Source: Fragilaria crotonensis
Taxonomy: Eukaryota; Bacillariophyta; Fragilariophyceae; Fragilariales; Fragilariaceae
NCBI GenBank assembly: GCA_022925895.1
Contig: JAKSYS010000327.1
Span: 1 to 64,000, forward strand
DNA: 64,000 nt
Direction of reading: 5' to 3'
Shown piece after piece: positions 51,612-61,491 of this stretch. Under the pieces are notes generated by a model. It made no database searches. It was not told the DNA's origin and saw only the letters and a list, made by a program, of their open reading frames with translations. Both the position numbers and the translations under genes were made by a program. The stretch's first letter is position 1. Each line of letters begins with the position of its first letter.

Positions 51612-52796
51612 TTATTTCTTCTTGATCAAATGCTTCTTGATAGCCTTTTGGCTTGGGAAGCGGTTGAATTTTTCATTCCTGTCCTCAACTTGTCCAGGAA
51701 CCTTGTGGCGGATTCCAAGAGACGCGATGACTGCCTTGTAGCCATCCGCATTCTGTTTGTAGAGGTAGTTCAAGAGACGACGGCGCTTGTTGACCAGGGC
51801 GACAAGGCCGCGTCGGGTCGAAAAATCCGGGATGGAGCTTCAAGTGGGAAGTCAAATAGTTGATGCGCTCGGTCATGCCGGCAATCTGGTATTCTGGACT
51901 GCCAGTGTCTCCCTCGTGTCGTCGATGTTCGAGGCGAAGGGCAGCAATACGTTCCGCAGATGCGTACCAAGATGGAGGCTCGCCATCGTCGGAGATACCG
52001 TCCTCGTCGTCTTCGGATTCCAGGTCGCCGACGTTAACAATATAGTCTTCAGGAGGGATGGAATCATCCTCAGCCGATACTTCGTCAATGTCGAGGGCGA
52101 CGGGCAGAGGGGCCTGTTGTCTAGACAGCTGAGTGGCCTAACGGACAAGTGGGGCAGCAAACGATGAGTAAGCAAGATATGACACGTGAGGGGAGTGTAT
52201 GCGTATGTACACTTCGAATTTACGCGTCAGGAACAAGAAGAAACAAAGGTACGCGGTCACCATCGGAAGAAATTGATGTGTGTAGAGCACAGTATTTGGT
52301 CTACGACAGTGTCAGTACACTGACGTATCCAACCAGCGGGGCATCCATCCGTGTGACGACCCATGGAACATCGGGATTTTCATCAGTCGGAATTCAAACC
52401 ATGCTGGTGGAACAACTCGAGCAAACTCCAAAACGTATGATGCCTAGTCTTCATTAGCATGGGTGGAACGGAGGCGAAAAAGACAGAATCGTTGTCAAGT
52501 TCGTTGATGAAAGACTGAAGTACACTTGCACCGAAGAACAAGTAGAAAAAATACCCTCATATCCCATTTCGTCTGTCTGTCGACATGTCTGGTATTAATT
52601 TCTCGTAGCTTCAACGAGAGGTGAGCAGCGACGATCACCTCACTGGACGCTCTTCGATACAGCCACCATCAACACTTGTAACGCTTTCGCACAGCCAAAG
52701 AACACTCACCCTTGGTGTTACCGGCACAAACGCGGCAACATTATTGTTCAGAGCTAACAACAGTACAGCGAGAAGAGTATTTTTGGAAACAGCCAT
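51612..52796 (-). CDS. RPS15: Nuclear-encoded plastid ribosomal protein uS15c, two exons, one frame change
   Basis: complement(join(51612..52137, 52710..52796)). Exon 1 codes a signal peptide [29 protein letters not shown]. The AAF step is the diatom plastid-targeting (ASAFAP-type) cleavage motif. Intron GTGAGT...CGTTAG, phase 0. Exon 2 gives a transit-peptide-like [12 protein letters not shown], then an acidic spacer ([12 protein letters not shown]...[14 protein letters not shown]), then S15: [53 protein letters not shown]. The product is a small-subunit protein binding the 16S rRNA central domain. One extra base (or two missing) at GGG 51829-51831 breaks the frame after LHP. In a gene expected to be essential this suggests a sequencing error. 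The acidic spacer is absent from bacterial S15 (89 residues). Confidence 0.85.
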
Positions 52797-53466
52797 TGTC
52801 AACTGTTGTTTTTTGATCTAATCTCGCGTTAATGGTCGATGCCGCTGATTTTGCGATTCTTTGGATTGATTTTTCTGTGGCTCGCTGTGATGTGTAGGAT
52901 GTGTCGCATCCTTCCGGAAAACAGGTGTTCTGGCTGCCACAGAAAAAACATACTGCGCTCTACTGTAGCGTATGCTACCAGGTACCGGAGTACTCCGAGG
53001 CGGCGAGCATCATTCTCCAATACACGGTAATCGTATAAGCATTGTACAGTTAGAGTGCTTGTACGATTCTGTACACAGTACATGGTACTCTGGAGTCGCT
53101 ACAGTACATGCTACAGTCCCACATACCAAAACCTTGACATTGAACACGTCACACCAAAAGAGGGTCTGGGGTCTGGGGTCAGGGGGATGGACTGAAGGAA
53201 TACAGAATCGTAGTAAATGAGTAAATGTGATTGTCTTTTGATTATGCGTTTGCTATCCAACGACGTCCAATGGAATTTCCGACCAGTGCAGGCGATTCGA
53301 TCGAATTCCCGATGTTGAACTGATCTCCAGCCATGCGACATATGCTAATATGTCTGATGGCTCTGGCCTCATGTCTTACATATGTCCAGGTCTTAAGAGA
53401 TTCCTCGTTGAGAGCTCTGAGTTGAAGGAAAAGGCAAGACTTCGCAACGACCATACGCCGAGCAGG
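52797..53466. other. Upstream region of the uS15 gene
   Basis: No gene recognised. GTACTCCGAG-type motifs and GTAC palindromes occur around 52975-53110. Confidence 0.4.
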
Positions 53467-54254
53467 AGGTTCCGGAATTTCTGCTTCTATCCTAGTATTT
53501 CTTCTACAGGACTTTTTGTGTATCAGATTGCCACGCCAAACGGACAAAATAGACTGATCGAATTGGTTGGACACTGTTGGTATTCGTAGGTACTCAAGTA
53601 CAATGGACAATTATCATTTTCTGATTTGACGGATTTTATTATAGAAGAAGAAAGTCCGCAGATTTCTTTCTCCTAATTTCTTTCTTCTACTTAAGCAAAT
53701 TGAAGCTTCTTCAATTTTCTTCTAGTTTCTCCCTTTTTCTCCTTTTTTTCTAAACAGCTTCTTCTATTTTCTTCCTTTTGCTTCCTTTCGCTTACTCCGT
53801 TGCAAGTCGTAGAATCTTAGTTTCGTTGATACGAACTCGATCACATAAATACGTGTCGTACATAAAATTCACATTAGAGTTGCGAGGTATACACTGCTTT
53901 AAAAACCTATTTTGGACCATGCCACACTCTTTTCCAAATGAGCGAGTAGAGCTTCTCTCTTTTTCTTCCTTTTTCTCCTTTTTTCTTCACGGAATTTTTT
54001 CTTTCTTCCTTTCTCTTCTTTTTTCTTCCAGATTTTTTCCTTTCTTCCTTTTACTTGCTTTTTCTTCCGGGGTTTCTATGAATGTATATAGAACTTGCAT
54101 ATGAATCGATGGACTTGTTTTGCTCGTCACGTTTTCAATTTCGGTTGATGTCCAAGGTTATCACCTCATGGCAAGCAGAAAAAAAGAAACGGTTTTGAAA
54201 AAAGTCCTTAAACATGAAAGAAAAACTAGTCCGAAAGCAAATATTCCGGGACCT
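53467..54254. mobile_element. Inverted-repeat element ~788 bp with internal polypyrimidine arrays
   Basis: Left terminus AGGTTCCGGAATTTCTGC; right terminus GCAAATATTCCGGGACCT, its imperfect inverse. The first 15 bases match the 1061-bp element at 46600. Internal blocks of TTTCTTCCTTTTTCTTC-type repeats lie at about 53640-53780 and 53955-54080. The flanks GCAGG and CCAGA are not a clear duplication, so this is probably an older insertion. Confidence 0.6.
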
Positions 54255-54401
54255 CCAGAATCATCCATCGTACTCCGAGTACTCAGTAGTCAGTATTTGT
54301 AGTACTCAGTACACCTACTACTACTCTGAAGTCTGTACAGTACAAGTAATACCGGTAGTACAGTCACACATAAGCTAGATTGTTGCAGCATATCAGCATA
54401 T

Positions 54402-55595
54402 ATGCTATGTTCCAGCTTCCTTGTGAAAGTAACGGTGACGCCAAACTCAAGCACAACCATGGCAGTGGCAGCAACACCAACGGCAATGCTTATCCGATCA
54501 AGGTCATCACTAGCACGTCCACCTTTGATTTTTCATTGTCGTCATGACAATTGCTATCATGCTTCACGAGCATTCGCTTCATCTTCATCATTGTCGTCAG
54601 TGACAGTCTCAAAATCCGATCTCCGACATGCTATTCGAATGGTACGATCACACGATGCTGCAGGATACCTGCCAGGTCAATTCTTGCCAAATCGTCATAT
54701 TGGGGAGACTTATTACGGTGTTCGTTCATTTTGGGTGGAATCTGGACTCCGATTTGGGTCAACGGCACTCGTGCCGTCCCATTCACCTCCGGAGGTCCAT
54801 CTAGAGTGGTGGGAGCGAGCGATTCAAGCGCTGTACGATGATCTTGATTCAGAGTCTGGAGCACAAGATACGGGAGCACAATATGAGAATGATAAATTCA
54901 ATCAACATCCGACCTTACGATTGTTGAAACAATTGATTCAACGACATGAGTTATCTAAGTCATATTTTGACGACATTTTGCTCGGCCGCCGCAAGGATTT
55001 GGTCACCAAACAATACGAAACATTGCAAGAGTTGATCGACCATGCCAGTCTTTCCTGCGGAAGTCTATTTTCTCTCGTCTTGGAAAGCGCCTCCTTGACC
55101 ACATCCAATCATCCACCCGCCCATGCTGCCGCACAGCTCTTGGGAAAGGCCCACGGCCTCACCAATGCACTTCGATTCTCGATACCCCTGGTTTCAAGCA
55201 CCGGCAGGCTAATCCTTCCCAAGGACTTATGCGTCAAGTACGGTGTCTCAAGCCCGCGATACCTCTTGTCCGCACTAGGACAGGGAGACGCCGAATGCCA
55301 ACAAGCACTCCGACTCGTCGTCCGTGATATTTGTACCGAAGCTCGTCACGATTTGCAACTGGCCCGTGACATGCGAACCACCATTCTGGAATACGACAAA
55401 ACGACAGCGTCCCAAAAGGGGGCAAAAGCTGCGTTTGCCATCTTTTTGCCTGCGGTGGCGTCGGAAACCTTTCTCAATCGCTTGGAGAGCAAGCAATTTG
55501 ATTTGACAGACAAGAATTTGCGCAGCGTGGGACTTTTTGAACAGGGCGTTGGCATTGCCCACATGGTGGCTGCGTTTTATCAAGATCGATATTAA
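54402..55595 (+). CDS. NDUFAF6: Complex I assembly factor 6-like protein (squalene/phytoene synthase fold)
   Basis: 397 residues with an Arg/Ser-rich mitochondrial-type N-part (1-70). The body aligns with the NDUFAF6 branch of the SQS/PSY superfamily: MVRSHDAAGYLPGQFLPNRH (about 79-98), YGVRSFWVESGLRFG, HPTLRLLKQLIQRHELSKSYFDDIL (a block at about 169-193), ELIDHASLSCGSLFSLVLES, and LGKAHGLTNALRFSIPL followed by LPKDLCVKYGVS. The double Asp-rich DxxxD motifs of true prenyl synthases are not evident, which fits an assembly factor rather than an enzyme. The known role is in biogenesis of the complex I peripheral arm in the mitochondrion. Open, no intron. Confidence 0.85.
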   Translation: MLCSSFLVKVTVTPNSSTTMAVAATPTAMLIRSRSSLARPPLIFHCRHDNCYHASRAFASSSSLSSVTVSKSDLRHAIRMVRSHDAAGYLPGQFLPNRHIGETYYGVRSFWVESGLRFGSTALVPSHSPPEVHLEWWERAIQALYDDLDSESGAQDTGAQYENDKFNQHPTLRLLKQLIQRHELSKSYFDDILLGRRKDLVTKQYETLQELIDHASLSCGSLFSLVLESASLTTSNHPPAHAAAQLLGKAHGLTNALRFSIPLVSSTGRLILPKDLCVKYGVSSPRYLLSALGQGDAECQQALRLVVRDICTEARHDLQLARDMRTTILEYDKTTASQKGAKAAFAIFLPAVASETFLNRLESKQFDLTDKNLRSVGLFEQGVGIAHMVAAFYQDRY

Positions 55596-55904
55596 TGCTA
55601 ATGTAATGATTGCATGGTGCTGCTTTACGACATGGATTTATATAGCCGCGTCGACTCTCTGACAACAAGGTTGAACAATTTTCGGATTGAAACTGCTAAC
55701 CTAACGCATACTAGAGCACAGACACTTCCCAATTTACTCATGTTCACATTGGTAACAATGATGTATTTTTCTACACCAGTTCATACTTTTTAAAATTCAC
55801 GGAATTCTCATCGTGTGCACATCAATCTAACTCCCTTCCCTTGCAACCCCTCACACGCACAAGGCGCCCGTCTTCCGCAGCACCACCGACACGCGCCGGA
55901 ACAA
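55596..55904. other. Spacer between convergent genes
   Basis: 3' flanks of the NDUFAF6-like gene (+) and the HSF gene (-). No gene recognised. Confidence 0.4.
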
Positions 55905-57900
55905 TTAAGCAGCAGAGGCTCCTCTCTTTTTAATATTGCCCCCACTGTCGGAGGACGATGCTGCTCCTTGTTGTCCATCCATCGCACCCCCACTTGTATC
56001 GCCAGATAGACCACCTCCTAGGAGCGCATTATTCCACATGCCAGCGCCCTGCACTCCAGTGGAACCAAGGACCTGTCCTAACGTACCTGGAGGAACTGGT
56101 AGACACGATGCGTCAAGTTGTTGCAGTTGTTGCTGTTGTTGTTGTTGCTGCTGCAAGGCTTGCAACATTCGTTGTTGATTAAACTGATCCAGCTGTTGCT
56201 GTTGTTGCTGAATCAAATTTGCCTGTTGTCGTTGGAAATCCATGGAGGTAAACGACGTCGCAGCAGGTGACGCTGGAGCACCAACAGATCCAACGTTATT
56301 ACCGAAGGATGACATTTGTGCTTCCAACTTTTCTTGTGCCATGAGCATAGCCAAGTAGGCATTGGTGTTGCTGCGCTGGAGAGCCCCCAAACTCATTTCA
56401 GAATGATTCGCATTACCAGTACCTGGTATGATATCATTATTTCCGCCTGAAAGTCCAGGGCTGCCAACTGCTGCTGTTGTTGTTGCTGCTGCAGCTGCTG
56501 TTGTTGTTGCTGCTGAAGCTGTTGTTGCAGCTGCTGTTGTTGCAATTGTTGTTGCTGTTGCTGCATTCGTTGTAATTGTAATTGTTGTTGTTGCTGTTGT
56601 AGGAGTAACTCGCGTTGATGTTCCAATTGCCGAATTTGAAACAAGGTATCTTCATTACTGTTGCCAATGTTGTTGTTGTTGCTGTTATTGCTGTTTCCAA
56701 AAGCAGCAAGTTGAGAGTTAAGTTGATTTTGCAACATCCCCATTGTCGTCGCGGACAAGTCCACACCGCCAAAACCCCCTCCTCCTACCATATCGTTATC
56801 CCCCAATCGCAATCGCGTCATGGCATCGCCCATGGAACGCTGTCCCATCATCATGGACTGTCCAAGACCAGCACCAGCACCAGCACCGGCACCCAACATC
56901 ATCATGGGTGGTATCTGTTGTGACAGATTTTGTTGTTGTGCCAACTGCGCTAATTGTTGTTGTTGCGGAAGTGGCGATGCCGTCATGCTAGTTGCACTAG
57001 TCGAGGTTGGATTTTTGGAGCTCTGACAACACATTTGCATGCACAGGCGCAAATTGTCACGTTGGAAGTAGTCATGATAGTAGGCTCCCGTCTCGGGCCC
57101 GCGTGTGACACGAGCAAAGTTCCAACGGTTGAGCTTCCGGGTGAAGGAAGTGAATTTTGACTTCTTAAAGTATTTCTGCATGAGTTCCGCCGAGAAGCGC
57201 TTCTTATTGTGAATCACAAAGCCACGGCCATTGGGTAACCAGGAGATGATATCGGAGTTTTCTTCGTTGGAAAGAATCTCCATTAACTGTGAAACATGAT
57301 GGAGAAGGAAAATGAGGTGAAGAAGTTGTGAAATCGCATTTCACAGGTCCCGCTGGAATTAGGACAGTGACATTCCCAATCAAAGCGAGAGTACAGTACC
57401 GAGTGGTTTTCCACATTGATTGACAGACACCAGTACCAGGTACCTGGTAGACAGTAGAGTAATTGTGGTCGGCAAAGCACAGTAACGGTGCTGCTTGCAC
57501 TCCGAGTACCACATTCAGTACGCACCTTTTGAGGGAATGTCATGGGGACATATTCGTCGACGTCCGTTTTGCTTCGTCGGCGTTTCGTGGGGTTGTGTTG
57601 AAGTCGTTCCCTTGCGTTCCTACTGCTAGTCTCGTCGTCCTCGTCGTCATCATTACCTTGAAAGTCGTCGTTATCGTCATCGCTCGCGTCTTGTTTTATA
57701 TTTGAATCGATGCCTTCGTTCTCGCCACTGCTAGGCTTGACATTTGTGCCAGCATTTGCCTCCGCCATATCCTTGAAACTGGTTTGTGTTGCAGCCAACC
57801 TGTTATGCTTCCTGATTTGAGCTCGTTCCTCGTTCACAGATATGGTTGTTTCTGTAGCTGCTGCAGTTGCATCGTCGGTCGGAGTTGCGGTGTTCATCAT
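55905..57900 (-). CDS. Heat-shock-factor (HSF) type transcription factor with polyglutamine tail, one intron
   Basis: complement(join(55905..57286, 57526..57900)), about 585 residues. Exon 1 (125 codons from MMNTATPTDD) is acidic/polar, with DDDNDDFQGNDDDEDDE and a basic KRRRSK patch, and ends YVPMTFPQK. The intron (57287-57525, GTGCGT...ACAG) falls inside the DNA-binding domain, which resumes LMEILSNEENSDIISWLPNGRGFVIH, then KYFKKSKFTSFTRKLNRWNF and YYHDYFQRD. The HSF fold binds nGAAn repeats. The C-half is Gln-rich, with runs of CAG/CAA codons (about 56460-56620 and 56110-56210). A single missing base near 56452-56460 (GGAC on the gene strand) changes frame just after QQLAAL; the downstream frame (GLSGGNND...MSLGALQRS) is clearly coding. 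It could be an indel in a repetitive tract or an assembly error. HSFs are a strongly expanded family in diatoms. Confidence 0.85.
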
Positions 57901-59090
57901 GTGATCGTAATACAACAATTGACTGAGGCATTCAGTTTGCTGTTCGCACATATTATTAGGGCCGAGGACAGAGGAAATCCCCCGGTAGACACGCGCAGTC
58001 AAGGAAGTAATGGAATTGCAGCCAGAGATCGTGTCACAACTCCGACACTCTTCTGCTTGGTACGATTACGATCAGGTGTCGTTACCGTGTCACTTCTATA
58101 AATGTTCGTTTTTATGAGACACCAATACACTAGTCCCTTCCAGATTTCTAATCTCTAGCATCTCAAAGGAACACTATCTTCTCTCTCTTCTTCAAGGACA
58201 TTCTATTTGTCGCTTGAGAACGAATTCGGGACTACAACGACACGAAAGTCATAATAATTTGACAAGTCGATAAGTCTTCTTGAAGTAGCAATTTCTCGAA
58301 CTTGTCGACCCTTCGTTCACTGTAACAATACTGGGGTTCAGAACTTGAACCTCATCCTGGTACTGAATTAAATGTGGAGTCTATTGATAGCTAACCCGGA
58401 AGTTGATGAACACTACTTGAATGCGAACTTGAATAAAGTTTGGTGTTATGACCGGGGACCTTCAACACGCTGCCATCAACTTGTACAGCACCAGGATCGA
58501 ATACCGGAAACAGGAAAGTGAAGAAAGCTCCCGAACCCTCATCAACACAGAGGAAAGTGCAAAGTCTATTCAACCCGAAACCACTGATTGTCTTCGAATG
58601 TGCAATAACTCGGGAATGAGAGCATAAGTGAGTTCTCCGAGTTCGTCCAGAATTCCCAGTTGTTTTGATTTTAACACTCGAATGCTACTCTAGCTAGTAC
58701 CTACTACCGGTAGTACTAGGGTTGTAGTGTACTTTGATGACTTGTGTACCAGTATCGTATAGTCGTACTGCAGTACTCGAGTGCGGAGTATTAATTAATA
58801 ATGCAGATTGGACCTTCAGAGCTTCTTGACCATCACATTTCAAACACACCACATCTTCCCACCACTCTCTGGTCTCGACCCAAGGTGTCCTTTAGCAATC
58901 CCAAAGTACTGTCCAAAAAAGCCAGACTCAATTTTTTTTTGTGACAAACTGCACATGCTGTAGGTTATACATGTGGTGGGTATTGTTTGTACATCCTAAC
59001 ATAACAACAAGGTGCATGTGACCTGCAAAGTGCTGAACAATAACCAACAAGTCAACATCTGTCAATTATACTGTTGGTCGTTCAAGAAAA
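57901..59090. other. Upstream region of the HSF gene, no gene recognised
   Basis: Includes the HSF promoter. Palindromic CTACTACCGGTAGTAC at about 58701-58716. No coding sequence or RNA gene seen. Confidence 0.4.
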
Positions 59091-60629
59091 TTAATGTTTG
59101 CAATCCAAGTATACGTTGTACGACCAGAGCTGGTCGGACATGACATGGGACTCCTTCACGTGTGTGCCTGTCATGTGCATACATCTGATAAAGTCACCTT
59201 CCAATCCAACAAGCAAGTCCATTACTAGGTTATTCTTGCCATCCAAAATCAACTCTGCACCCTTCACCTCCTTCAACTGGCCTGTGTCTCCTGAACACAA
59301 CCACGTCCCGCATTGACAAAATTCATCTACTGTCATGCACCTCGCCTTGAGCCAGAAACATTTGGATGTGATGGCAAAGTTCCAGAATTCTCTCAGCAGC
59401 AGCAGCAGCATGAGCTCTCCAGGACACTTGGTGATTCTCCGAGCCATCGTCAAGCAATGCAGCACACTTGATCCAGACGATATTGCCCAACAAGAAGCTT
59501 CTCCTTCATTTTCTTCTATGATGTTGCTGCTGATGATGATAGTAATTGCCAGCCAAAGCTTGGGTGAGCCAATCTTTTTCTTTTCAGGTTTGCTAGTTTC
59601 TTCTGCTGGGGATTGATATATGCTCACATATTAAGAAACAATTTTCGTACTTGTTCTTGCTCTCAAGAACTCCATCCTTATCATTGTTTAGAAATAAAGG
59701 TGTACACCGCTTTCTTTCTTTATGAGAGCACATCAAGATGCTGACATTGCAGCAAGGGGATAGTGTGCTTTGGTGTTGTTGTAATGTGAGCAGCATTGTC
59801 ACCATTTCTTCGGAATAAAGAAATTTTTCCTCGCTTTTTGCTGCCAGCATTCGAACAATTGTACGCATAAAAAATTGTATTCAAGTACACTTGGGAAGGC
59901 TCCAACAGTAGTGGAGTACATAGTATCATACTTGGAATACCTGGTAAGACCATGAATCTCCTGGATGGTGGGAACATATCTTTCCAGGAAGATTTTGTGA
60001 TAACCGAAGTAATACTATTGTGCAAGTTGAGATCACCATCCATAAGGCTCTACATGAGTGACAGGGGATCAATGGCAATCCCTTATGATTGAGGCAATCT
60101 GGGAACATTTGTTTGAATTATGGAAAACCAGGAATCAAGATCTCAATGGCAATGATGCGGCCTCATGAGCAAGCGCAGAAAGGCAGGAAGTCGACCGTGA
60201 GTTGGCGGACATGTGCACTTATTTTGAGCCGAGTGTACAATCCTTATTGTGTCAAGACTGATCTCATCACATTAATTGGTTGGCAATAGATGGTCCTCTG
60301 GCTGGCCTGAGTACCTGGTAGTATTGCGCGCGCCAAAGATCGTCCTAGGCGGGGCGTTCGCCCTACAGACAAAGTTATCATCCTCAAGAAGAGTGTGCAT
60401 GTGTATGCCTCGAGTCTGGTACTAGTAGTACTCCAGTACAGCCCGTTTTTCGTTATTCCTCAACCTCAACCTGTATGTAGACATTATCGGATCACGGTAC
60501 CGTAATGTCTCGTCCTAAACTGCGGGAGTCCGCTGAACTTGAATACTGTATCACATAGATCTGATGAGTCTTCTTCAGATACTCGAGTATACTACAAGTA
60601 GTGTGTTCCTCACAGCAACTGATCAGAGT
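59091..60629. other. Gene-poor tract with an unassigned minus-strand open stretch
   Basis: The minus strand has an open stretch at 59091-59627 (about 178 codons, but it begins at a GTG rather than an ATG) with sequence such as TVDEFCQCGTWLCSGDTG and MDLLVGLEGDFIRCMHMTG. It reads like part of a protein, but I cannot assign it. It may be the remains of a mobile-element gene. The rest to 60629 is AT-rich with no gene. Confidence 0.3.
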
Positions 60630-61317
60630 ACCACTTAAAAATGGCTTTGGCCCAATAAAATGGCTTTGAACCAATCTCTTGTGAAATTCAACAACCTCTA
60701 CACAAAAAGACTGCAATTTTCATTGTTTCACACCGTGATCTATTGTAAAGCTCTCCTTAATGAACAAATAGAGGTATGTTCTGCATATAGAAAAGCAATA
60801 TAATTGCTCAGTTCTCTCAAATACGCATACTGTACATGAGACGTCAAAACATTGTTGCACGACCATTTTTCACATGTCAAGGATGCCCTCCCAATTTATA
60901 CAAGCTACAGTTCTGAATATTTTCATACGTTTGAGAGAATTCCGCTTGGCATTTGTTCTACACTGTGTGGTACAAACAGCTCGTACAAAACCCTGTACCA
61001 ATACGAATTTTGATTGACGATTTACGCATCAAACTCTTGTGAAAAAAACCAAGAACGGAATATAAAATATTATATATATATATATGTATACATATTTATA
61101 TGCGACTTTGAACCAGTAAATGAAAAAGGAAGACTTCTATATCATCAATAGGCAATTCGGATATTGCTCCAGTACTTTGATCATTCTTCATTGCTGTTGA
61201 CAAGCAGATGAAGGATCAATGATACAAGAACTGTTTGTTCAACATTTATGTTTCTACGGAGATATAGTAATTTGAAACTCTTGTGAAACTATTGGTTCCA
61301 AGCCATTTTTATGTGGT
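60630..61317. mobile_element. Inverted-repeat element, 688 bp, AGT target duplication
   Basis: Left end ACCACTTAAAAATGGCTTTGG; right end CCAAGCCATTTTTATGTGGT, imperfect inverse repeats continuing for about 50 bp (ACCAATCTCTTGTGAAATT versus its inverse). AGT on both sides (60627-60629 and 61318-61320). The interior has a TATATATA microsatellite (61068-61085). No coding capacity. Same family as the element at 63245. Confidence 0.7.
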
Positions 61318-61491
61318 AGTATGATACCCATACCACAGGACACAGGATAGAGGACGCGCAGTAGTGTAGTACCCAAACACCAAACCCCAAACCCCAAACT
61401 GGTCATACTCCGTAGGAACAGACCTACTACAGTAGCATACATTTTTTGTGCCACAGTATGCAGTACTCGTACCCTTGCACCAACGTACGAC

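Noticed and set aside
54402-55595. Phytoene or squalene synthase enzyme
   Set aside because: The fold family fits, but the Asp-rich substrate motifs are not evident, and the sequence follows the NDUFAF6 assembly-factor branch more closely.
56428-56721. Plus-strand Val/Ala-rich frame at the polyglutamine region
   Set aside because: Antisense of CAG/CAA repeats of the HSF gene.
59091-59627. Minus-strand 178-codon frame as a real gene
   Set aside because: It begins at a non-ATG codon, shows no known domain and lies in a repeat-rich tract; kept only as an unassigned open stretch.
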